5,758 nucleotides of DNA, taken from positions 1 through 5,758 of the forward strand of contig JAJZGM010000093.1 in NCBI GenBank assembly GCA_021828525.1. The letters are read 5' to 3'. The translations under genes were made by a program, and so were the position numbers. Origin of the DNA: Nitrospirota bacterium (GTDB lineage Bacteria; Nitrospirota; Leptospirillia; Leptospirillales; Leptospirillaceae). The notes below the pieces were generated by a model. That model was not told the DNA's origin, did not search any database, and saw only the letters and a program-made list of their open reading frames with translations. The stretch's first letter is position 1; every line of letters starts with the position of its first letter. Below are positions 1-5,758 of this stretch, one piece after another.

Positions 1-1684
1 CCATGACCGTATGACCGCTGCGGGTCACCATCCTGACATCCGGAATCTCGATGGTCTCCCGGTCCGCCAGGAAGCTGTAGGCAAAGCCCACCCGCTCATA
101 CTCTCCCGCATCCCCATAGAGCATTCGCGCGGATTGTCCCACCATCTCCCCGGCCCTTTCGTACCCCAGCATCTGCAGCATGCGCTCGTTGGCATAACGG
201 ATCTGGCGTTGCTCGAGCAACAGGATTCCCGCCAGGGTGTTTTCGAGAAGGACCTTCTCGAGGGAGGCCATTTCCCGTTCTCGGCGGAGGGCCGCCAGGC
301 GATCGAGCCCCCGGGAAATGTCCCGGGCCAGCTCGGAGAAGACCTCCCTGAGCGGCGAAGAAAAACCGTCAGGCCCGTCTTGGTAAAGGGCCAGGAGTCC
401 CCAGATCTTTCCCTCCTTCTCCACCGGGAGAACGGCGTGACTTCCGGAAGCCGACGCGGGATCCCGCTCTCCGGCCGTCTTTGCCGGAAGACTCCCTGGA
501 CTTTCGGTGCCAAAGTCGGGCCGCCCGGTCCTCCAGACCTCTCCCACGGGACCGTCTCCGTCGGAATGGTCCGGGAGGACAGAGATCGGGTGTTCCAAAA
601 GGGAACCCGACTCTCCGGACATGGCCTCGATATGGACTTGCCCCTCCTCCCCCGGCCGTCCGATCCAGGCCAGGCGAAGCGTCCCGTAACGGACCGAAAG
701 GTCGCAGATCGTCTGGAGCAAAGAGTCTTCCGTCGTGGCCTCGGCGATCGCCTGATTGACCTGGGCCAGGAGAAGATTGGAGGCGGAGAGGCGGGAAAGC
801 TCCTCGGCCAGACGGTGGCGCTCCGTCACGTCGACCATCGTCCAGACGATCGTTTCCTGGTCGGCGTCACGGACCTTCTGGCCCGACAGGTCGACAAAGC
901 CCTCCGTCCCGTTCTGGCGCCGGATCCGCAAATCCCTGAGGCGGATCCCCCCCGTCGCGAGGACCTCCCGGGCCCCCTCGCCCATTCTTGAAAAGCTCTC
1001 GTCTTCCTCGAAATAGAGATCCCGGTCACTGTGACCCACAATCTCCTGGACATCCCTGTACCCCAGGATCTCGAGAAGGCCCCGGTTGGTCTCGACCACC
1101 ACACGTTCGGGGTAGCGCACAAGGTTGATCCCGGCCGAGGTGTTGGCGAGGAGGGTCTCCTTGAGGGCTGTGGCCTGGCGCTCGCGTCTGGCCAGATCGA
1201 GGCGGTCAAGGGCCAGCGAGAGGTTGTCCGCGATTGCCTCGAGAAGATGGCGGATCTCGGTTTCGATAGGCCTCGTTCCGTCGAAATAGACCGTCAGGAC
1301 GGCCCAGACCGCTCCCGCCCGGCGAACCGGGAGGGAAGCGCTCGCCCGGAAGCCGGACTCAAGTGCCCGCTCGCGCCAGGGGGCCATGTCGGAAGTCTCC
1401 TGAAAGGACTCGTTGTAGACCGGGAGTCCGGATCTGAAGGAGCGGCCCATGGGGCCCTGACCCTCGGGTCTTGCCTCGTCCGAGGAGATCACCACCCCCG
1501 CGAGATAGTCTGTCTTCCCGGAGGCGGCGATCGGCCGGAAGAGTCCTTCTCCGTCGGGCCTTCCCACCCAGGCCAGACGGATCTCCGGCACCTCCAGGGC
1601 GAGCCGGCAGAACTCGGAGAGAACTTGGGTTTCATCGGTGGCCAGGGAAACCGCCTCCGCCACGCGACCCCGGAGGTCATCGAA
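1..1684 (-). repeat. Two tandem GAF-linker-PAS modules inside the sensor gene
   Basis: Copy 1 is encoded at about 1684-818 and copy 2 at about 769-1, the latter cut by the window edge. Matching landmarks are LAWVGRP/LAWIGRP (W483/W784), the linkers ALDRLDLARRER/GLDRLAALRRER, LLANTSAGI/LLENTLAGI, and GYRDVQEIVG/GYERAGEMVG (Y653/Y952). Offsets of 301 and 299 residues indicate a module of about 300 aa. The copies have diverged at both protein and DNA level, so this is an old domain duplication rather than a recent DNA repeat. Confidence 0.75.
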
Positions 1685-3016
1685 GGAGAGCAGCCTGGAA
1701 AGACGCCGGTTCTTTTCCTCTATCTGCCGCTCAAGCGCCACCCGGTCGGTCACGTCGATCCCCAAGGTCACCAGGTACAGGGGGTTCCCCTTCTGATCGC
1801 GAAGAAGGGTCGTGGTCCACTCGAACTCCCGGAGGGTGCCCGAGGAGGCCACCCAGGGGATCTGATGATGGAGGGGAAGGGAAGACTCCATGACCCGACT
1901 GAAGAGGGCGTGGATCTCAGTCCGCAGCCCGCCGGGAATGAAGCGCTCCCAGTAGTAAGGTATTCCCCGGACCTCCGGAAGGCTCACCCCCATGAACTCC
2001 CGGGCCGCCTGGTTTAGCCGCAGGATCTCGCCGTCCGGGGCAATCACCATCCCGATCGCCCCGGCCGAATCAAAGATCGCCCAGTTGAGCCGCGAAAGCT
2101 CCGCAAGTTCCTCGCCCTGTCTCTCCTGCCGCCGGACCAGGATCCGGATCCCGCCGGCCAGAAGAACCATGAAAAAAAGCCCCCCCTCCTCGACCAACCA
2201 GCGACGGGAGGCCTCCCGCATCCACCCCTCTCTCACAAGAGAGGGGGGCCAGAAGGCCAAAAGCCGGAAGGGAAACCCGGGAACGGGCGTCATGACCTGA
2301 TCCGGGCCCCCGGGAAGGAGCGGCGAGTCCGGGCGATTTCCCCGGTCCACGAAAAGGATATCGCCGTTTCTCGAATCCCGGAGAGAAAAGCTGAAGGGAG
2401 AGGAGAGCCGGACCGGTCTTAGGCTCTCAACCCGAAGGTCGCTTTTAACCCCCAGGGGAGGCTGACCCGGGGCCGCAGGAAAAACGATGGAGAGGGGAAG
2501 GATCCTCTCCCCGATCCGGGCCGACAGAGAGCTTCGCCCGAGGAGTAAGGAGGGGTTCGACGGAAGAGGAGTGGCAAAGTTGCCTCGGAGGTCCGAGCGC
2601 ACAAGACCGCCGGAGACGAGACCGTTCGTCCAGAGGATCTGTCCTGTCCGGGGATCGAACAACGCGAGGTCGACAAGAGAGGGATGCAGGGAAAGAAAGA
2701 TCCGGAAGGCCTTCTGCATGGTCGGGGAGAGGGCACGGGAGAGGCTCCGGTCCCCCGAGAGGCTGGAGGCCACGAATCCCAGGGAAAGATACCGGGAGTT
2801 CAGGAGGCCGGCCATGGCAGACGCTTCCCGGAGATCTGCCCGGAGGGCACGGGAGGCCACCTTCTCCCGGTAGTCCCTGTACTCCAGAACTTCGAAGAAT
2901 CCGGTTCCGAGGAGGGCCAAGAGAAGGGTCCCGGCCACAAGAAGGTCGATCTTTTTCCCGATCAGAAGCTTCCGGATCAGCTGGTCGGTCTTTTGCCTGG
3001 CCTTCATCCCGTCCAT
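1..3016 (-). CDS. Membrane-anchored multi-domain PAS/GAF sensor protein, 3'-truncated by window edge
   Basis: The frame is open for 1005 codons from ATG 3016 with no stop, and the C-terminus lies outside the window. A basic N-terminus (K5, R7, K9, R15, K16, K21, K22) precedes membrane helix 1 (about 23-41, DLLVAGTLLLALLGTGFF). Then comes an extracytoplasmic region (about 42-276) containing LFDPRTGQILWTNG, which I cannot assign to a family. Helix 2 (about 277-294, GLFFMVLLAGG) is followed by R295-R296. Cytoplasmic modules follow: PAS1 (about 310-430, ending DVTDR 421-425), GAF1 (about 450-606, LAWVGRP around W483), PAS2 (about 618-735, Y653, ending DVTER 729-733), GAF2 (about 750-908, LAWIGRP around W784) and PAS3 (from about 920, Y952, cut). 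PAS domains bind small ligands or cofactors; GAF domains bind small molecules and relay signal. No histidine-kinase, GGDEF or EAL residues occur in the window, so the output is unknown; cyclic-di-GMP turnover is the commonest partner of such GAF modules, which is inference. The gene starts 17 nt after pheT and is probably in its operon. Confidence 0.88.
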   Translation of the reverse strand, partial: MDGMKARQKTDQLIRKLLIGKKIDLLVAGTLLLALLGTGFFEVLEYRDYREKVASRALRADLREASAMAGLLNSRYLSLGFVASSLSGDRSLSRALSPTMQKAFRIFLSLHPSLVDLALFDPRTGQILWTNGLVSGGLVRSDLRGNFATPLPSNPSLLLGRSSLSARIGERILPLSIVFPAAPGQPPLGVKSDLRVESLRPVRLSSPFSFSLRDSRNGDILFVDRGNRPDSPLLPGGPDQVMTPVPGFPFRLLAFWPPSLVREGWMREASRRWLVEEGGLFFMVLLAGGIRILVRRQERQGEELAELSRLNWAIFDSAGAIGMVIAPDGEILRLNQAAREFMGVSLPEVRGIPYYWERFIPGGLRTEIHALFSRVMESSLPLHHQIPWVASSGTLREFEWTTTLLRDQKGNPLYLVTLGIDVTDRVALERQIEEKNRRLSRLLSFDDLRGRVAEAVSLATDETQVLSEFCRLALEVPEIRLAWVGRPDGEGLFRPIAASGKTDYLAGVVISSDEARPEGQGPMGRSFRSGLPVYNESFQETSDMAPWRERALESGFRASASLPVRRAGAVWAVLTVYFDGTRPIETEIRHLLEAIADNLSLALDRLDLARRERQATALKETLLANTSAGINLVRYPERVVVETNRGLLEILGYRDVQEIVGHSDRDLYFEEDESFSRMGEGAREVLATGGIRLRDLRIRRQNGTEGFVDLSGQKVRDADQETIVWTMVDVTERHRLAEELSRLSASNLLLAQVNQAIAEATTEDSLLQTICDLSVRYGTLRLAWIGRPGEEGQVHIEAMSGESGSLLEHPISVLPDHSDGDGPVGEVWRTGRPDFGTESPGSLPAKTAGERDPASASGSHAVLPVEKEGKIWGLLALYQDGPDGFSSPLREVFSELARDISRGLDRLAALRREREMASLEKVLLENTLAGILLLEQRQIRYANERMLQMLGYERAGEMVGQSARMLYGDAGEYERVGFAYSFLADRETIEIPDVRMVTRSGHTVM

Positions 3017-3026
3017 GGTGTCAGAT

Positions 3027-3031
3027 CCCTC
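3027..3031 (-). promoter_or_regulatory. Ribosome binding site of the PAS/GAF sensor gene
   Basis: The minus strand reads GAGGG, ten bases before the ATG at 3016-3014 and just after the pheT stop. It favours this ATG over the in-frame ATG at 3007-3005, which would sit 19 bases away. Its position in the 17-nt spacer suggests translation coupled to pheT. Confidence 0.55.
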
Positions 3032-3033
3032 AT

Positions 3034-4746
3034 TCAGGAGACCAGCAGGACCTCCAGGTCGACCTCGAAGCAGACCGTGGGCATCCGGATCCCCCACCGG
3101 TCAAGGGTTTCCGGATGGATCTCGCCGACCGTGGCCACACTTTTCCCTCCGGCATTCACATAGACCCCGCCCCGGCCGGGAAGGAAGGGGGGCCGATCGG
3201 CGGATCGGATGGAGAGCGTCCGGTCCATCCGCTCGAAGACCATCTCCAGAACTCCCTGGAGCTCGGAGACGCTGGCCTGGGGATGGGAGAGAAGGGCCGC
3301 CAGGAGCCACAGGTCGCGAACAGGCCGCCCGCTCCCGGCAAGCCCCTCTCCCAGAGTCATGGCCTCTCCCACCTCGAAGAGGCGGTGGGGATAGGACGCC
3401 CGGCTCGAGCGGGCTTCGGCGGCGAGAAGGCCGGACAGAAGGGTCGGCCGGACGACGGCATACTGGAGGCTTGCCGGATTGTCGATCCGGACGAGGTCTT
3501 TTCCGCCACGGCCCAGGCGCTCCGAGACAAGGGACTCGCCTGTCAGGATATTGGAGAGGAGCTCCTGGTAGCCCATCGCAAAAAGAGCCTGCCTGAGGCG
3601 TGTTTCGATCTTTTGGCGCGGGGCGGGCCGTCCCCGGGTAAACTCGCGGGGCAGGACGGGAGCAAAGGAGTCGTAGCCTTTGGCCACGAGATAGTCCTCA
3701 ACCACATCCACCGCCCCCAGAAGATCGTCCCGGGTGAAGGGGGAGAGGACCTCCCAGCCTTCCTCCCCGTTTTTGTCTTTCAATGCGATCTGGGAATATC
3801 CGAACTCGAGAAGGGTCTCCACAAAGTCGGCGGGATCATTTGGGACGCCCAGGATGCGGGCGGGAAGCCCGGAGGGGACATGGACCAGGACTCCCGGAGA
3901 GGCCGGCGCCACAAGCGGAGGCGTTCCTCCCGCCTTGAGCGGCTCGACAAAATACCCGCGGTCGGTGAGGTTGGCCGCCAGGATGTTGAGCACCAGAAGG
4001 AGACGACCGGGATCGAAACCGGTGGCCTCGACGAAGAGGCTGTCGTCCTCCCCTGTCACCTCTCCCGAGGAGCGGGCGTTAATGACCGGGGGGAAGGACA
4101 GGATCGTCCCCCGGCTATCTGCCAGAACCGGCCAGGCGGAGTGGGGGCTGACCAGGGCCCCGTAGGCCTTCCCTTTTGGATGGGACTCCACAATCTCCCG
4201 GAGGGTCATCTCCCTCTCTTCGCCCAGGGGGACGAAACGGGTCAGAGCTGGATCGGCCGTCCGATAGGTCAGGGGAAAGGCGATGCGCCCCAGAGGGTAT
4301 ACCCCGATGGCCACATCGGCGCGTTTTCTCCCGAAGAGTTCGGAGAGGCGCTCCTGGGTTCCGATGAGCTGGGCAAGCCCCTCCTCCCCAAGACGCCCTC
4401 CCCGGGCCGTGAACCCCCCCAGGAAAGGGCGGACCGGAGCCGTGGAGGGATCGATCCGGATATCGGGATCCCCGCCCTCTTCTCTCCGGATCCCGGCCTT
4501 CTCGAGAAAGTCATAGGGATGGCCAGGGAGGGGTCTTCCCCCCCGGAGTTGGCGGGCGATTCCCTCCACGCTCCAGAGGTCGGGGCGATTGGTGTCGTTG
4601 AGCTCGATCTTGAACCGCCGGGTCGCCGGATCGAACTGTTTCCACTCCCCCTTCACCGCATCGAGGGTTCGCCCCATCTCCTCCGGGAGAAGGGGCTTTC
4701 CCAAAAGCTCCAGAAGATCGTCAAAATGTCCTTCCAGTGTCGGCAC
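3034..4746 (-). CDS. pheT: Phenylalanyl-tRNA synthetase beta subunit, archaeal/short type
   Basis: This is the structural and editing subunit of PheRS, complete at 570 aa. The start is GTG, preceded by GAGG. The N-terminus PTLEGHFDDLLELLG and the segment ELNDTNRPDLWSVEGIARQL (residues about 48-67) are the B1 region of archaeal-type PheT. Residues about 110-265 match B3/B4, including GRKRADVAIGVYPL, FVPLGEEREMTLREI, SFPPVINA and LNILAANLTDRG. This region normally hydrolyses Tyr-tRNA-Phe, so editing is likely retained (inference). Residues about 285-362 are B5-like, ending DVVEDYLVAKGYD. Residues about 378-570 are the catalytic-like, non-catalytic B6/B7 fold, with MGYQELLSNILT, NPASLQYAVVRPTLLSGLL, RLFEVGEA and VGEIHPETLDRWGI. 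Bacterial PheT is about 800 aa. Its N-terminal EMAP/OB and C-terminal FDX-ACB domains are absent here by design of the short family, not by truncation. The gene starts 39 nt after pheS and ends 17 nt before the sensor gene. Confidence 0.97.
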   Translation of the reverse strand: MPTLEGHFDDLLELLGKPLLPEEMGRTLDAVKGEWKQFDPATRRFKIELNDTNRPDLWSVEGIARQLRGGRPLPGHPYDFLEKAGIRREEGGDPDIRIDPSTAPVRPFLGGFTARGGRLGEEGLAQLIGTQERLSELFGRKRADVAIGVYPLGRIAFPLTYRTADPALTRFVPLGEEREMTLREIVESHPKGKAYGALVSPHSAWPVLADSRGTILSFPPVINARSSGEVTGEDDSLFVEATGFDPGRLLLVLNILAANLTDRGYFVEPLKAGGTPPLVAPASPGVLVHVPSGLPARILGVPNDPADFVETLLEFGYSQIALKDKNGEEGWEVLSPFTRDDLLGAVDVVEDYLVAKGYDSFAPVLPREFTRGRPAPRQKIETRLRQALFAMGYQELLSNILTGESLVSERLGRGGKDLVRIDNPASLQYAVVRPTLLSGLLAAEARSSRASYPHRLFEVGEAMTLGEGLAGSGRPVRDLWLLAALLSHPQASVSELQGVLEMVFERMDRTLSIRSADRPPFLPGRGGVYVNAGGKSVATVGEIHPETLDRWGIRMPTVCFEVDLEVLLVS

Positions 4747-4750
4747 ATCA

Positions 4751-4756
4751 ACCTCT
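4751..4756 (-). promoter_or_regulatory. Ribosome binding site of pheT
   Basis: The minus strand reads AGAGGT, with five bases from GAGG to the GTG at 4746-4744. It follows a run of seven A in the 39-nt pheS-pheT spacer. The site decides the start: the ATG overlapping it at 4748-4746 is in another frame that soon stops, and no in-frame ATG, GTG or TTG is seen in the few codons upstream. Confidence 0.7.
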
Positions 4757-4785
4757 TTTTTTAGGGTGCAGACCCGCCGGGAGCC

Positions 4786-5758
4786 TCAGGCCGGGTTCCA
4801 TGCGCGTGAATGTTCCTCCGAACGGATCATGGCCGAAAGCGTTGACAGGTCGCCGGTAAACAAATCCCGGATATCGGAAAGTCCCAGGCGGAACATGGCC
4901 ATCCGGTCGATCCCCATCCCCCAGGCAATCACCGGAACATCAACCCCCAGCGGACGGGTCACCTCGGGACGGAAGAGTCCGGCTCCGCCCAGCTCCATCC
5001 ATCCCAGGACCGGATGGTGGGCATGCAGTTCGACGGAGGGTTCGGTAAAAGGAAAATAGGCCGGCTTGTAGTGGACACTGTCGACACCTGCGATTTCCCG
5101 TGCCAGAAGGGCCAGGAGCCCAAGAAGCGTCCGGAAGCTTGCCCCTTCCTCAAGCACGATCCCTTCCGCCTGGAAAAAGTCGACGGCGTGGGTGGCATCG
5201 ACCTGGTCGTGGCGGAAGCACCGGGCGATGGCGAAATACTTGCCGGGAACTTCGGGGCTTCCGGCCAGCGTTCGTGCGGAAAGAGCCGTCCCCTGGCTCC
5301 TCATGAGAAGGCGCCTGGACTGCTCAAAATCGAAGCTCTGTCTCCAGCCGCGGGTGGGGGCAGGCGCATCTCGCCCCTCGTGGGTCCGGGCCACGGCCTC
5401 AAGGGGCCATCCGTCGATTTCGGTGGCGGTCCGGGGCTCGGAAAGAAGATAGATGTCGTGGATATTCCGGGCGGGATGGGTCTGGGGAATGAAGAGGGCG
5501 TCCATGTTCCAGAACTCCGGTTCGACAAGGCTCCCGGTCATCTCGGAAAAGCCCAGGCGAACAAGATGGGTCCGAACCTCCTCCAGAAACTCCCGATAGG
5601 GATGGAGCCTGCCCGTGGCGGGACGCGGGGGGGGCGTGTCGAGAGAGTAGGGCCTGAAGGATTTTCCCTCCCAGCTCCGGTTCATGAGCATCTCGGGTGT
5701 CACCGCTCCCAGGAGCGCCTCCAAAGATTCGATCTCCCCTGCCGTGATGGGGCAGTCC
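4786..5758 (-). CDS. pheS: Phenylalanyl-tRNA synthetase alpha subunit, archaeal type, 5'-truncated by window edge
   Basis: This is the catalytic subunit of cytoplasmic phenylalanine-tRNA ligase, which activates Phe with ATP and charges tRNA-Phe as alpha2-beta2 with PheT. The visible 323 codons (frame open to the window end, TGA at 4786-4788) cover the class II catalytic domain. FWNMDALFIPQ followed by HPAR (about 5514-5470) is the archaeal/eukaryotic-type signature. Motif 2 is about 5238-5161: CFRHDQVDATH then DFFQAEG. YFPFTEPSVE (about 5058-5028), then ELGGAGLFRPEV and motif 3 GMGIDRMAM (about 4917-4895), complete the Phe pocket and ATP site. A proline-rich linker (about 5637-5605) precedes the domain. 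Archaeal-type PheS proteins are about 500 aa, so some 170-180 N-terminal residues, probably winged-helix tRNA-contacting modules, should lie beyond the window; that is inference. The TTG at 5724 is internal because coding continues upstream. One oddity is Phe where the family usually has His before the QxEG of motif 2. The start and promoter are not visible. Confidence 0.96.
   Translation of the reverse strand, partial: DCPITAGEIESLEALLGAVTPEMLMNRSWEGKSFRPYSLDTPPPRPATGRLHPYREFLEEVRTHLVRLGFSEMTGSLVEPEFWNMDALFIPQTHPARNIHDIYLLSEPRTATEIDGWPLEAVARTHEGRDAPAPTRGWRQSFDFEQSRRLLMRSQGTALSARTLAGSPEVPGKYFAIARCFRHDQVDATHAVDFFQAEGIVLEEGASFRTLLGLLALLAREIAGVDSVHYKPAYFPFTEPSVELHAHHPVLGWMELGGAGLFRPEVTRPLGVDVPVIAWGMGIDRMAMFRLGLSDIRDLFTGDLSTLSAMIRSEEHSRAWNPA

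Noticed and set aside
11..2017. Two plus-strand open frames (11-991 and 1031-2017) opposite the sensor gene
   Set aside because: The minus strand encodes a continuous protein with repeated PAS/GAF landmarks across the whole stretch. The plus-strand products are low-complexity, rich in Pro, Gly and Arg, and match nothing.
25..2736. Shorter minus-strand frames at 25-513, 826-1209, 1489-1680 and 2419-2736
   Set aside because: They sit in a different frame inside the sensor gene, are rich in Arg, Ser and Pro, and have no domain signal.
3004..3033. Nine-codon mini-ORF starting directly after the pheT stop (TGA-ATG) and ending in a TGA that overlaps the sensor Met4 codon
   Set aside because: It has no convincing ribosome binding site, and the sensor ATG at 3016 has a better placed one. 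It is probably chance, though a coupling role cannot be excluded.
4746..4748. ATG as an alternative pheT start
   Set aside because: It is out of frame by one base (ATGTG overlap) and its frame ends after some thirty codons; the GTG gives the family-like N-terminus.
3115..4764. Long plus-strand open frame of 549 codons opposite pheT
   Set aside because: It lies antisense to an unmistakable pheT. Its translation shows no recognisable motif, and such frames arise from GC-biased third codon positions on the other strand.
4764..4800. Possible GC-rich hairpin after the pheS stop
   Set aside because: Pairing is imperfect and on the coding strand it is followed by A, not T, so it is not an intrinsic terminator.
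5722..5724. TTG as the start of pheS
   Set aside because: The frame stays open to the window end, and the protein would lack the N-terminal domain normal for the family.

Overview
The window is GC-rich DNA whose genes all lie on the minus strand. Read 5'->3' on that strand, they are the 3' part of pheS (phenylalanyl-tRNA synthetase alpha subunit, start beyond base 5758), a complete pheT (beta subunit, 570 aa, GTG start), and the first 1005 codons of a large membrane-anchored PAS/GAF sensor protein whose C-terminus lies beyond base 1. Spacers are 39 nt (pheS-pheT) and 17 nt (pheT-sensor). Each start has a purine-rich Shine-Dalgarno-like sequence, and no terminator is visible between genes, so co-transcription is likely. 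No RNA gene, insertion sequence, CRISPR array or attachment site was seen, and no non-coding stretch exceeds 40 bases.

Both synthetase subunits are of the archaeal/eukaryotic type, which is also known from a few bacterial groups such as spirochaetes. They are not the standard bacterial type. PheS carries the FWN-x-DALF-x-PQ-x-HPAR signature. PheT is short, opens directly with the archaeal-type B1 segment, and lacks the N-terminal tRNA-binding (EMAP/OB) extension and C-terminal anticodon-binding (FDX-ACB) domain of the roughly 800-residue bacterial subunit. The two subunits form the alpha2-beta2 enzyme that charges tRNA-Phe; the beta B3/B4 region should supply editing of mischarged tyrosine.

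The sensor has a positively charged N-terminus, a membrane helix, an extracytoplasmic region of about 235 residues, a second membrane helix, and then cytoplasmic PAS-GAF-PAS-GAF-PAS modules running off the window. The GAF-linker-PAS block is present twice with a period of about 300 residues. Its output domain (diguanylate cyclase/phosphodiesterase, histidine kinase or other) is not visible.

The host is most likely a bacterium with an archaeal-type PheRS. This rests on the Shine-Dalgarno-led compact operon and on an elaborate PAS/GAF sensor with large GAF modules of the 'LAW(V/I)GRP' kind common in bacterial cyclic-di-GMP proteins. A Leptospirillum/Nitrospirota-like acidophile is a guess, not a demonstrated assignment; a PAS/GAF-rich archaeon cannot be excluded from the window alone.
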